Assembly (NCBI RefSeq): GCF_004210375.1
Contig: NC_134830.1
Span: forward strand, 70,224,326-70,288,325
DNA: 64,000 nucleotides
Direction: 5' to 3'
From: Tachypleus tridentatus
Taxonomy: Eukaryota > Arthropoda > Merostomata > Xiphosura > Limulidae
The notes beneath the pieces are model-generated. The model saw only the letters and a list, made by a program, of their open reading frames with translations. It was not told the DNA's origin and did no database searches. Both the position numbers and the translations under genes were made by a program. Below, one piece after another: positions 11,596-21,475 of the stretch; positions within the stretch are counted from its first letter, which is position 1, and the number at the start of each line of letters is the position of its first letter.

Positions 11596-11865
11596 TACAT
11601 ACGTATCTAAAATGTTTATAATGAGTTCGAAATTAGGAACAGATATGCACAGATAGCACCAGTGAAAGTTTGTACAAAATTCTGAGGCACAAATAATCTT
11701 TATGAATTTCATTTCATTATGAACATTGCAGCAAGCTTCTTGTCACCTAGCTTATCATGTGTGAATCACATGTTATAAATTTACAAATGTTGAAACTCTT
11801 AAAATTATATATAACTATAATGTATTTGATACGACATATAAGCGTTTACGTCTTACCGCATGGTA

Positions 11866-12140
11866 AGGCTCCGCATGGGCAGGTGGTTAAGGCACTCGAC
11901 TCGTAATCCGAGAGTCGCGGTTTCGAATCCCCGTCACACCAAACATGCTCGCCCTTTCAGCCGTGGGGAGCGTTATAATATGTCGGTCAAACCCACTATT
12001 CGTTGGTAAAAGAGTAGCCCAAGAGTTGGCGGTGGCTAGTGACTCCTAGCTGGCTTTCTTCTAGCCTTACATTGCTAAATTAGCGACGGCGTGTGCAAAT
12101 AGCCCTCGTGTAGCTTTGCGCAAATTTCAAAACAAACCAA
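11866..12140 (+). mobile_element. SINE family A copy
   Basis: Near full-length plus-strand copy from GCATGGGCAGGTGGTTAAGG (head) to the AAACAAACC tail. It is flanked by ACGTCTTA at 11848-11855 and 12141-12148, an 8-bp direct repeat consistent with target-site duplication. Confidence 0.92.
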
Positions 12141-12319
12141 ACGTCTTAACTGTTGCATTGAGTAGTGATTTTGTTATTTGTTTTTTACAGAGAAAGGTAA
12201 AATAATACAAATTAGAAAACTATGTTATACAGTTATCAGAACAACACAAACTTTAAACATTTGAACTTCCTGATGAAAAACGACACTCAATACGTTTAGA
12301 CCATACTTAGATAAATGCA

Positions 12320-12560
12320 ATTAAACTAGAGTGCCTCATTTTTATACTTAGATCAATATAGTTAAGCTAGACCAACATGACTCGCTGATCATACTAGCAT
12401 TAATATCGCCAGGTCAACGTGATTCACTGATAATACTTACATCAGTATAAATAGATGAACATTATTCAATGATTTTTGTACTTACAATCAATATAGCTAA
12501 AGAACGGAGCACATTGCACATACATCAATATTGTTAGACAACCAACACGACTCACTGATA
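12320..12560 (+). repeat. Degenerate tandem repeat
   Basis: Three to four diverged units share a motif like CATCAATATAGTTAGAC, then CCAACACGACTCACTGATAAT. The spacing is about 60-70 bp and indels make the period irregular. Confidence 0.5.
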
Positions 12561-12836
12561 ATACAACGCTAACGCACATTCAAGTAATGAAAAATATGGA
12601 AACACAATGTTTTTTTTAACTCTAAGTACAAGACGAAACGTAATAATAAGCTAACTATTAGTACTGGTTTTATTTTAGTTAAAAGTCCACAGACATAAAC
12701 ATAAAATAATTGAATACAGTGAAACCGTAAACTCATAATATTATGAGTCATGTCCGCAACAATTTTTTACTTTTTTGATGTAAAATATGCAAGTACTAAT
12801 TACGTTTGAGTGTATGTATATATGTGTGTGTGTGTG

Positions 12837-13470
12837 TATTTAGTACTGTAGTTTGTCTTCAAGATAACGTAGGATAATTAAACCGAGCATTCCCTTATAT
12901 TTAGAGCCTTGGTTCGTGCTCAGTATAAAGTAGGATAACTAAATAACTGAACATTTTCATGTATTTAGAACCCTAGTTTACCTTAAGTATAACGTAGGAT
13001 AATTACACTGAACATTTTCATACATATAGAACCCACGTTTATTTATATTATGATGTGAAATAGTTCAACTGAGCATTTCTGTATTTTTGGCCCGAGTAGT
13101 AACCTTAGAGTCACGGGTTCGAATTCCTGTCGCACCAAACATGTTCGCCTTTTCAGCCGTGGAAGGATTATAATATAACAGTCAATACAACTATTCGTTG
13201 GTAAAAGAGTAGCCCAACAGTTGGCGGTGGTAGTGATGACTAGCTGCCTTCCCTCTAGCCTTACACTGCTAAATTAAGGACGGCTAGCGCAGATAGCTCT
13301 CGGGTAGCTTTGCGCGAAATTAAAAAAAAAACAATCCATATATTTAGAACCTTAGTTTGTCTCCAGTATAACGTATGATAATTAAACTGGATATTTTTTA
13401 TATATTTAGAATTCTAGTTCATTTCCAGTACAACGTATGATAATTAAACTGAACATTTCTAATTTTCAGC
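12837..13470 (+). repeat. Minisatellite, about 60-bp unit, interrupted by a SINE
   Basis: The unit reads roughly TATTTAGAACCTTAGTTTG, then CAGTATAACGTAGGATAATT, then AAACTGAACATTTTC. Four units lie before and two after a family A SINE at 13088-13335. Confidence 0.8.
13088..13335 (+). mobile_element. SINE family A copy, 5' truncated, inside the minisatellite
   Basis: The copy lacks most of the A-box part of the head. It starts GGCCCGAGTAGTAACC and runs into GGGTTCGAATTCCTGTCGC, then the normal body and an A-rich tail. Minisatellite units continue on both sides. Confidence 0.85.
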
Positions 13471-14439
13471 TTTGGTATTGCTCAGAAGAAACAAAATCGA
13501 AAAACAATATCCCATTTTGGTACGATGTGATCCAAGCCACATTACCATAGCCTATCATCGTGCAATATTAATAACTTCCCGAACTGTACAAATGTTTTTG
13601 CATTCACAGATACACATATGCACAGATACTTTGAAAAAATCACAACCTCGCATCGTACTCCCAAACATAGTAAGTACAAATGGCAAATGATGCTATATGT
13701 GTGGTAAAACACGATGTGTTCATTTAAGAACTAATAACACTACGCAATAATGACTAAAACATAAATGTGATAATATATATATATTTAATGTTTAATTATT
13801 CCCTTTACTGTAAGCTAGTTAACGAAAGAATTAAGCATAATATTACAGTAATTTTCTATGGCTACGTGTAATTACATGCCTTCTACATACAAAATTAAAA
13901 CTTTCAAATATATATATATATATATATACATTGATATACCTATCTACTTTAACACTCATTATTAAACTTACCTCTGCATGTGTTGGAACTTCTCTTCGAT
14001 TTTATTACCTTTAGGAATCAAACAAAAAATTCCGCAGCGTAAGAAACTACATTGAAAATAATCGATATTGAAGGAAATACATGTTTATTTTATTTTTCCT
14101 GCAGTTATTAACAGATTGTTTATTCTATATTGAAGGGATGACTACAAATAAACGAGTCTAATGAAGACCTGTATTGTATACAGTGAAATTGAAATATATT
14201 CTATTAAAGTGCAATAGACGGAGTGGAATACACCTGCAACGTTACAGATTGATTAACTTGATCTCCTATAATTTATTAGGAATTTTTAGCATTTTTTCTA
14301 TGTTTTTTAAACGTATCACATGTTGGATGTGATGGACCTCTCGAGTTACCCTAAGTACACAACTCGAGTCCTAAGGCACAAGTTTGTAAACTGTTTAAGA
14401 AAAATACATATTTATTTTTATTATAATTTTCAAAGAAGC
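13471..14439. other. AT-rich interval, nothing recognised
   Basis: No gene is supported. A (TA)n tract lies at about 13910-13928. Confidence 0.5.
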
Positions 14440-14452
14440 AAACATGAATAGT

Positions 14453-14673
14453 GTTTGTGTTTGTTTTGAATTTCGCGCAAAGCTACACAGAAACTATTTG
14501 TGCTAGCCGTCGCTAATTTAGCAGTGTAAGACTAGAGGGAAGGCAACTAGTCATCACCACCCACCGCCAACTCTTGGGCTATTCTTTTACCAACCAATAG
14601 TGGGATTAACCGTAACTTTATAACTTTATAACTGGCTGAAAGGGCCAGCATGTTTGGTGTGACGGGGATTCGA
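14453..14673 (-). mobile_element. SINE family A copy, 5' truncated, with target-site duplication
   Basis: Minus-strand copy that ends at GTGACGGGGATTCGA, so the head upstream of the B box is missing. It is flanked by a perfect 13-bp direct repeat AAACATGAATAGT (14440-14452 and 14674-14686). The perfect flanks show it inserted already truncated, as in target-primed reverse transcription. Confidence 0.95.
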
Positions 14674-14935
14674 AAACATGAATAGTTAATAACAAGTTGA
14701 AGTATCCAACTAACGAAGCTGATAGAACGTAAATGAGTCGGATAGAATTAGTGGTTAAAAATAAGGATAACACGCGAGTTTTTAAGCAGTGATATCCAAA
14801 ACCTTCAAGATATGAAAGACAGCCAAATAGACTGACGTCATCACTTTTATATATTTTTTAAATTAGTTGTATAGTAATAGTTTTTGAACTTACTTTGTAA
14901 ACAGATACCACGAAGAAGAACTAAAAATAAGGTTC

Positions 14936-15058
14936 GATTTTTTGTTTAAAATTAAGCATAAAGCTACACAATGGGCTATCTGTGCTCTGCCCGCCATTGT
15001 ATCGAAAACCGTTTTTTAGCGAAATTAGTCCTCAGACATGCTGCTGTGCTACTGGAGG
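14936..15058 (-). mobile_element. SINE family B copy
   Basis: Minus-strand copy. The plus strand reads AAGCTACACAATGGGCTATC, CTGTGCTCTGCCCGCCATTG, then TCGAAAACCG and GACATGCTGCTGTGCTACTG, complementary to the B head. Confidence 0.8.
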
Positions 15059-15449
15059 ACCAAATGAGGTTTGACACTATAATATAAAAATCTGAGGAGC
15101 TAGTGTATCCTCGTGGTTGGTGTTTTTGGGAGGAGATAGAGGATCCCGGATGCGAAACTCGATCTAACTTGCTGTATATGTGTTATAAGTGTCATAGTCA
15201 ATTCCGCTTTTCGCAGCAAAAAGAAAGAAAAATAGTCAAACAAAACCTTTGTGGCAGCAGGTGATGGTGAATAACAAACAGACTTTCTTCTGGTCAGTAG
15301 TCTAAAATTAAGACGACTCCACCTGCGGACATGAAGTTAGTTTGACAAACTCGGAACCTAATTTTAAAGAAAAGTAAATAGCTTTTAACTTAACCTACGT
15401 TCGTCGATTAACAAACAAGAACAATATATTCAGATACAAACATGTGTGT

Positions 15450-15570
15450 TTGTGTATGTTTTCCTATAGCAAGACCACATCGGACTATCTGCTGAGTCCA
15501 CCGAGGGGAATCGAACCGCTTATTTTAGCGTTGTAAATCCAAAGACTTACCGCTATTCCAGCAGGAGACA
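15450..15570 (-). mobile_element. SINE family C copy
   Basis: Minus-strand copy with ACCACATCGGACTATCTGCT, CCACCGAGGGGAATCGAAC and TTTAGCGTTGTAAATCC. The left end keeps TGTGTTTGTGTATGTTTTC, the complement of the family's (AC)-rich tail. Confidence 0.75.
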
Positions 15571-15639
15571 AAGATATGAGCAAGAAATATAACAGTGTGA
15601 GACTTAGGAACGTAACATAGATTAGCAATATAATTATTC

Positions 15640-15718
15640 AGCTGAAACACTTGTCTAACCGTGAGAAATCGAACATCGAATTTTACAGTTGTAAAATTTA
15701 TCACTGTCCCAACAGAGG
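15640..15718 (-). mobile_element. Degraded SINE family B/C fragment
   Basis: ATCGAACATCGAATTTTACA, then TTGTAAAATTTATCACTGTC and CCAACAGAGG resemble the head of B/C units in minus orientation. It lies about 70 bp beyond the clearer C copy at 15450. Confidence 0.4.
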
Positions 15719-15721
15719 ACA

Positions 15722-16965
15722 TTCAATTAGCCATACAGGCTTTGTAAAATTTATGTATTTGTGAAAATACTGAAGAAACGTTAATGATTTTTATCTTGCT
15801 AAAAATATTGCTTTTTTTATTTCCTAAATTAAATAAATATTCGTTAGCTTAAAAGTTTGGGAAGTCAGTGATATTTACTCTCGTATTTCGTACTCAATGT
15901 ATTCATTATTTCTAGTTAGGAAAATCATTATGTGAAAATGTGTCATCCAGAAGATGAAAGTATGGCCAAACTTGATCCGAAAGTGACATCATGAAATGAA
16001 GGATACAGTAATAATCTGGTTGGTAATAAAGACGTACTGTAAGATCTAACCACTCGCACCTTTCTAACAATCCAAACAGAAAACTCGTCCAAACGCGAAC
16101 ACTGACATATATCTGGTTGTATGTAAAGACATAAATCGGGCGGTTTAGAGTTGTCCAGTAACTTGCTATATCATTAAAGATAGTAAAAATACTAGAATAT
16201 TTTGCTTGGGTTTTGTTTATCACTTTTCTCTGTAAGATTATTATGTGATTAAACCAAGTAAATAGAAAAACGGAAAGTATTTTCTGGAAGCAGCTTAAAT
16301 AAATATCGATTTATTTAAATGAACAAAAATTCAACCTAAATGTCACATTGTAACGACGTGGGTTAAACTGGCTGAGTAGAGACCCCCAAGAATTCTGGTA
16401 CAGTTGCTCTTAATTTTGAACAACTGACCAGAAAGAGAGATTTTTGCCTAGCTTTTTGAGCCGAATCACATCACGAAAACGAAAATTGCTTTTACAACAT
16501 AACTCCAAATGTTGGGTGTTTTCGACAACTTAATTTTTCGAATCACCAAACCCGTTGATTCCCAGCTACAAGGCGCTGCCTGGGTCATTGATTTGAATAT
16601 ATTGCCTGCTAAAACACGTTATTTCAAACATTAATTAATGTATATAATTCGTTAAAACACAAAATGTTTCTAAAAATAGGCTTATAACATTACAGTTCTC
16701 AAGGAGCACTTATCGTCAATACAGGCCTATCGTTGTATAAAACATCAAAACAGCTTCGGAGATTTTCGGGAAAGTTTATAATACAACAAGTTCGTAACGT
16801 CTTACCAATGACAGAAATGTAAATATGAAAATATGAGCATATTCGGATATGACGAGATGAACTGCTTGTACATTCATGTGAATTATTCAACCGTATACAA
16901 GTATATAATCATATGGGTAAGAGGAACTGCACGTGTATGCTTGTATATTCAGTTATTTGACGGTA
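15722..16965. other. AT-rich interval, nothing recognised
   Basis: Short ORFs here show no recognisable domain or codon structure. I see no repeat family. Confidence 0.5.
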
Positions 16966-17070
16966 GACAGCACTCGTAGTGCAATGACAAGTCTGAAGAC
17001 ACATAACGCTAAAAACATGGTTTCGACACCCGTTGTGGGAACAGAACAGACAACCTATTGTGCAGAAACA
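16966..17070 (+). mobile_element. Degraded SINE family B copy
   Basis: CTGAAGACACATAACGCTAA, ACATGGTTTCGACACCCGTTG, GGAACAGAACAGACAACC and TATTGTGC follow the order of the B family with many changes. This explains the short ORF at 16933-17205. Confidence 0.5.
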
Positions 17071-17347
17071 TTCAGCTATCTGCGGGTAAACACTTCAAGT
17101 ATATGCATATCATATATAAATGTGATAAGCTCTGGTAAACAGATATATATTGTATATATCTGTAAACAGTTTCTTCCCATGAACACTTTCTGCTTCGATG
17201 GGTAAAATATTTATTCCCATATCTCAAATGTAAACAGTTTTACTATACAGATGTAACAGGTATTTTAATTTCAGACGGTTTAGTAAAACATGAACAGTTC
17301 TGACTGCATATATTTTTATCTCAACGCAAACAGTTGTGATAAACATA

Positions 17348-17569
17348 CAGGGTGGCCCGTAAGTCCCTACCCATCCATATGTTATTATGTTATATTCAAT
17401 TACGCATTATAAGTTTGTTTATATTTTTCTGGGAAATATGGCCGTTGTAAGTCCATTTACACTTGAAGAGAGTATTGTGACAAGTACGTGGGTACATGTG
17501 CGCAAGAATACTGGTGGCACCCTGGATACATAAGATATATGAATGGGTAGAGTCTTACGGGCCACCCTG
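17348..17569 (+). mobile_element. Mariner/Tc1-type internally deleted element (MITE)
   Basis: A 222-bp element with imperfect inverted repeats of about 35 bp, starting CAGGGTGGCCCGTAAG on both ends, flanked by TA (17346-17347 and 17570-17571). After the left repeat there is an ATG at about 17440 followed by an in-frame stretch (MAVVSPFTLEESIV...) that looks like the start of a transposase N-terminal HTH and soon stops. The unit is best read as a deletion derivative of a larger element. Confidence 0.88.
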
Positions 17570-17709
17570 TATATGTTTTATTTAAAAGTAAACAGGTTTG
17601 ATAAACAAATGTTTCATTATCTGAAATATACAGTTGCGGCATGTACATAGGTTGAATTAACTCAGTGTACAAGTTATATTAAACATTAATAAAAAAAATA
17701 CGTGAGTGG

Positions 17710-17757
17710 GGTATCGATGTACTCAGAATACGAGGTATCGATGTACTCAGAATACGA
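17710..17757 (+). repeat. Two exact 24-bp tandem units
   Basis: A 24-bp unit starting GGTATCGATGTACTCAG is present twice, without a mismatch as I read it. Confidence 0.9.
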
Positions 17758-18068
17758 GGTTTCCGCTTTGATCCCTAACGGATGAATCATGTAAGACGAT
17801 TCGCCATCGAAGCCTTGATTAAAACCTACAGCATCTCTTTATGAATACAGACTTTGATTGCATTTACTAGTTAAAGTTTAGTAGCCAGCTATTATTGAAG
17901 TTGTTTATTCTTCCAGAGGTGGCAGTGCTTTTTTCTTGGTAATATTACTTACCCATACCACTAATAATCACTCATCTCTGGCCTGTGACATAATTAAGCA
18001 GCAGAAAATAATTTGGGACTTGTTTTGTAGAAGATGTCAGGAACCAAACATAATTTTTAAATGTTAAC

Positions 18069-18280
18069 TCGGCCTAGAATGGTCATTAGACACTCGACAT
18101 AAGCTGTAGGTTCAAATTCCAAACATGCTCGCCCTTTCAGCCGTCGTTGTGTTATATGTGACGGTAAGTTTCAATATTCGTTGTTAAAAGATAAAAGACT
18201 AGCTCAAGAGTTTGGTGGTGTGTAGTAATGACTAGTTGTCTTCCATCTAGTCTTTCACTGCTAAATTAGTCTTTGTTTCA
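18069..18280 (+). mobile_element. Degraded SINE family A copy
   Basis: Plus-strand copy with a decayed head (CTCGGCCTAGAATGGTC) and body (AACATGCTCGCCCTTTCAGC, CACTGCTAAATTAG). A family B SINE has inserted at its 3' end, which removed or displaced the tail. Confidence 0.8.
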
Positions 18281-18289
18281 TTTCCAAGT

Positions 18290-18411
18290 GCCCCCCAGTG
18301 GCTCAGCGGTATGTCTGCGGACTTACAACGCTAAGAACTGGGCTTCGATACCCGTGGTGGGCAGATCACAGATAGCCCATTGTGTAGCTTTGTGCTACAA
18401 CAACAACAACC
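18290..18411 (+). mobile_element. SINE family B copy, nested after family A
   Basis: The cleanest B copy: CCCCCCAGTGGCTCAGCGG, TATGTCTGCGGACTTACAAC, GGGCTTCGATACCCGTGGTG, AGATAGCCCATTGTGTAGC, then a CAACAACAAC tail. It is flanked by TTTCCAAGT at 18281-18289 and 18412-18420, a 9-bp target-site duplication. Confidence 0.9.
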
Positions 18412-18569
18412 TTTCCAAGTACAAAGCTTTACAGTCTGTGATGTGTCACCGCAGCTTAACAAGACTTGAAAATTGCCGCTGTGCCATCTGGTGGTGGATA
18501 TTTTCAATTGTTAATCAGCAAGAAGCAAGGTGGGGAATTATTAAATAATAATTTTTAAGCAAGATAATA

Positions 18570-18650
18570 TTTATTGCAAAAAAAACATACTACATGTTTC
18601 AGAAGTACTTTAGTCTGTCTTCGTCAAATATAATTGTGCTTAGAAATCGT
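18570..18650 (-). repeat. Possible Penelope-like or other retroelement 3' end
   Basis: The minus strand reads TATTTGACGAAGACAGACTA, then AAGTACTTCTGAAACATG. This GAAGA...GAAAC layout resembles the conserved 3' segment of Penelope-like elements, as also at 24590 and 27960. No reverse transcriptase is present. Confidence 0.3.
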
Positions 18651-18904
18651 TGTTTTTTAATCTACTTCTGTTTAAGCATAACTTGATACACAAGGTACCG
18701 GATACACTTCTTCGTACCTTTATTCATTATTGTCGGTGTATTTGTACACTAAATATCGTGTAATTAGCCCACCAATATGAAAATTTACTTTCTTCTGTAC
18801 ACTAACAAGACATCAGCAAATTTATAAAAATATACATCTTTCCTGAATGTTTGAAAGAATACACTTCGTAATTGTTCTTCTAGTCTTTTAGTATCAATTA
18901 AACA

Positions 18905-18995
18905 CAAACGCAAAGTTATATAAGAGGCTATCTGCGTGCTGTTCACCGCAAAGAATGAAACGCTGAATTTTATAAATCTATAAGCCTACCGATAA
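18905..18995 (-). mobile_element. Degraded SINE family B/C fragment
   Basis: GCAAAGTTATATAAGAGGC, TATCTGCGTGCTGTTCACCG and AAACGCTGAATTTTATAAAT correspond to the minus strand of a B/C unit with many changes. Confidence 0.45.
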
Positions 18996-20230
18996 ATGTA
19001 TGAAAAACGACAAGCTATAATATTCCCGTAGACCGTCGTGATCATAACATAATTTGTAAACAACACCGCTGATGAAGCTACGTTGCAAATGCTGTCAAAG
19101 AACCAACGCTACTGCCTACCACTCTCACAAGAAAAACAACATTACCAACTAACTTATTAAGCATTTCAGGCAAGTTAATGTGTTTATTGATGTTGAAAAT
19201 TTTCATATGATCCTCAAGAAAACATATGGTACATTAGAATCAGTTTTTTTATTCGATTAAGAGCAAAGTTACGAAATAAAAAAGCAATTATGTTAATTCC
19301 AACCTCAGCAAGTCACAAGAACCAAAAAAGCAATAAATATCATGATCCAATTTGTCTGTGTATGTGTATGTGTGTGTATATATATACACAATGAATATAG
19401 TATTACACGCAACTTTTGTAAACAACTGAAAAAGTGGCCAGGAAATTTCTTCCAATTATTATATAAAGCAGGAAATAACGATATTCTAAATTAGTTGAGT
19501 AACAGCTGGAGGTTCCAGCCTTCAGGCTATTTCATTCATGACAAGGTATTTTATAACACTGTGTTAAACATTCGCGTGCAACAACAACAAAAAAAGGCAA
19601 ATATGTTGCACTTAAAAAATTAATTATAAAAGTTACATCTAAATGTTTATATAGAGTGAACATTATCGTGTTTCAGTTTTTATTTGTTTATTAACTCGAA
19701 TAGAAGGGTTAAGGTTCGCTCACTCTGCGTGATGGTTAATACAGTGTATAGAATTATATCTACGGTAAATATTTTTTTATTTGCGAGATTTCAGCCTTCA
19801 GCAAGCAATAAAGTATTGGGTATTAAAATTCGTCACACTGTGAAACAATGAAATGATTTAAAATATGTATCTGGCCAACAGTCGCAACAATAAATGACAT
19901 CTTGTATTAAAGTTATTAAATATATGGACTTATGATAAATATATAATATAAATCGATTGCTTCGCTTCGATATAATAAATATAAGTAAAAGACAATTATA
20001 AAAAATTGTATAGCAAAATAAAAATATAAGTCGATTGTTTCGATATAATAAACATCTGAAAAATACAAACATAGGTATTATATATAGAATTAAAATCGAT
20101 CGCAAATAAAAATATTTTAATATTGAAAGTCCGTGTATAATTCTACACATCGGTTTATCAATGTTATGAGCCTTAAACAACAATCAGAGTTCATATTGTA
20201 TTAAACATTTGTAGAAGTTACAAAAGTACA
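18996..20230. other. AT-rich interval, nothing recognised
   Basis: There is a short (TG/TA) run at 19357-19388. The 116-residue minus ORF at 19833-20183 is low-complexity AT-rich sequence without a domain. Confidence 0.5.
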
Positions 20231-20345
20231 CTCTCCCTAGTGGTATATCTGCGGAATCACATCGCTACAATTCGGGTTTCAATACCTGTGTTGAGCAAAG
20301 CACAGATAGTCAATTGTGTAGCTTTGTACATAAATTAAAACAAAC
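20231..20345 (+). mobile_element. SINE family B copy
   Basis: CTCCCTAGTGGTATATCTGC, TTCGGGTTTCAATACCTG, AGCACAGATAGTCAATTGTG and an AAAACAAACAC tail in plus orientation. Confidence 0.8.
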
Positions 20346-20348
20346 ACA

Positions 20349-20453
20349 AAAACTATTGTACAACGATGCCATCGTAATTCATCAAAACTATTGTACAACG
20401 ATGCCATCGTAATTCATCAAAACTATTATACAATGATGCCATCGTAATTCATC
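20349..20453 (+). repeat. Three tandem 35-bp units
   Basis: A 35-bp unit starting AAAACTATTGTACAACG and containing the palindrome CGATGCCATCG is present three times. Units 1 and 2 are identical and unit 3 has two changes. It lies directly after the tail of the B SINE. Confidence 0.92.
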
Positions 20454-20615
20454 AGTTCAATAAAAGCCACAGGATTATAAAAAAATATATTTATTGGTAA
20501 CATTCTTAAGAATTCTCTTAGAAAACAATAAAAAATTGTTGTTACTACAAGGGGTGTTGTCTGTCATTCAAATGGTTGTCGATGCGTACTCTGTACTTGT
20601 GTTACTTTTTTTACG

Positions 20616-20882
20616 GGCCCGGCATATCCATGTGGGTTAAGGCGTTCGACTCCTGATCTGAGGGTCGCGGGTTCGAATTCCCGTCGCACCAAACGTGCTC
20701 GCTCTTTCAGTCGTGGGGGCGTTATAATGTGACGGTCAATCCCACTATTCGTTTGTAAAAAAGTAGCCCAAGAGTTGGCGGAGGGTGGTGATAACTACCA
20801 GTCTTACAGTGCTAAATTAGGGACGGCTTGCATGGATAGCTCTCGAGTAGCTTTGCGCAAAATCCACAAAACAAAAAAAACA
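20616..20882 (+). mobile_element. SINE family A copy
   Basis: Plus-strand copy with an almost consensus head (GGTCGCGGGTTCGAATTCCC, GTCGCACCAAACGTGC). It has a small deletion before CAGTCTTACAGTGCTAAATT. A-rich tail. Confidence 0.92.
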
Positions 20883-21097
20883 ACTTTTTCTTACAAAATT
20901 ATTCATATTAATTAATGGTTCGCTAGTTTAATATTTGAAATACTTATTATATTTTTAAATTATAAATCAAAGGAAGTTAAGATGGCATGAGGGTGACCAT
21001 TCCCCATGAATCTACTGACATTAAATTTCCAAGAAATTCAAATTGATGTTAAGCCTATTTCGTATTTGTAGAATACCAAGTTTAATTTTAAAATGTT

Positions 21098-21162
21098 TCC
21101 CCTCGGTGGGCTGAGCAGATAGCCCGATGTGGCTTTGCTATAAGAAAAACACACAAACACTA
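21098..21162 (+). mobile_element. SINE family C 3' fragment
   Basis: TTTCCCCTCGGTGGGCTGAG, CAGATAGCCCGATGTGGC, TTTGCTATAAGAAAAACACAC: the 3' half of family C only. Confidence 0.75.
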
Positions 21163-21397
21163 ATTTTAAAATTGGATTAAATCACTTATGAAATATGTTA
21201 CGTACTAAAATTTTCTCGGACGAATCTCCGACTTATTGTGTTACATATTACAATTTCAAATAGCTGAAAATTTTAATTTAGAAGTTAATTAAATGTCGCT
21301 ATGTATTAAATTGATACACACAATATTCTTATATGGAATATAAGTTCACTTTTCACCGAGGAAGATATCTAATGTCTTTGTAGAAATAACACTGCAA

Positions 21398-21475
21398 TTT
21401 GTAATGTTTGAAATCTACAAACATTCCTGGTCGTATTCTGTAGTTTGACTAATGAGCGTTTGTCACAATTATAAC
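21398..21475 (+). repeat. Repeat family D, copy 2
   Basis: TTTGTAATGTTTGAAATCTA, AACATTCCTGGTC, TCTGTAGTTTGACTAATGAG, GTCACAATTATAAC match the 8356-8440 block. Confidence 0.6.
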
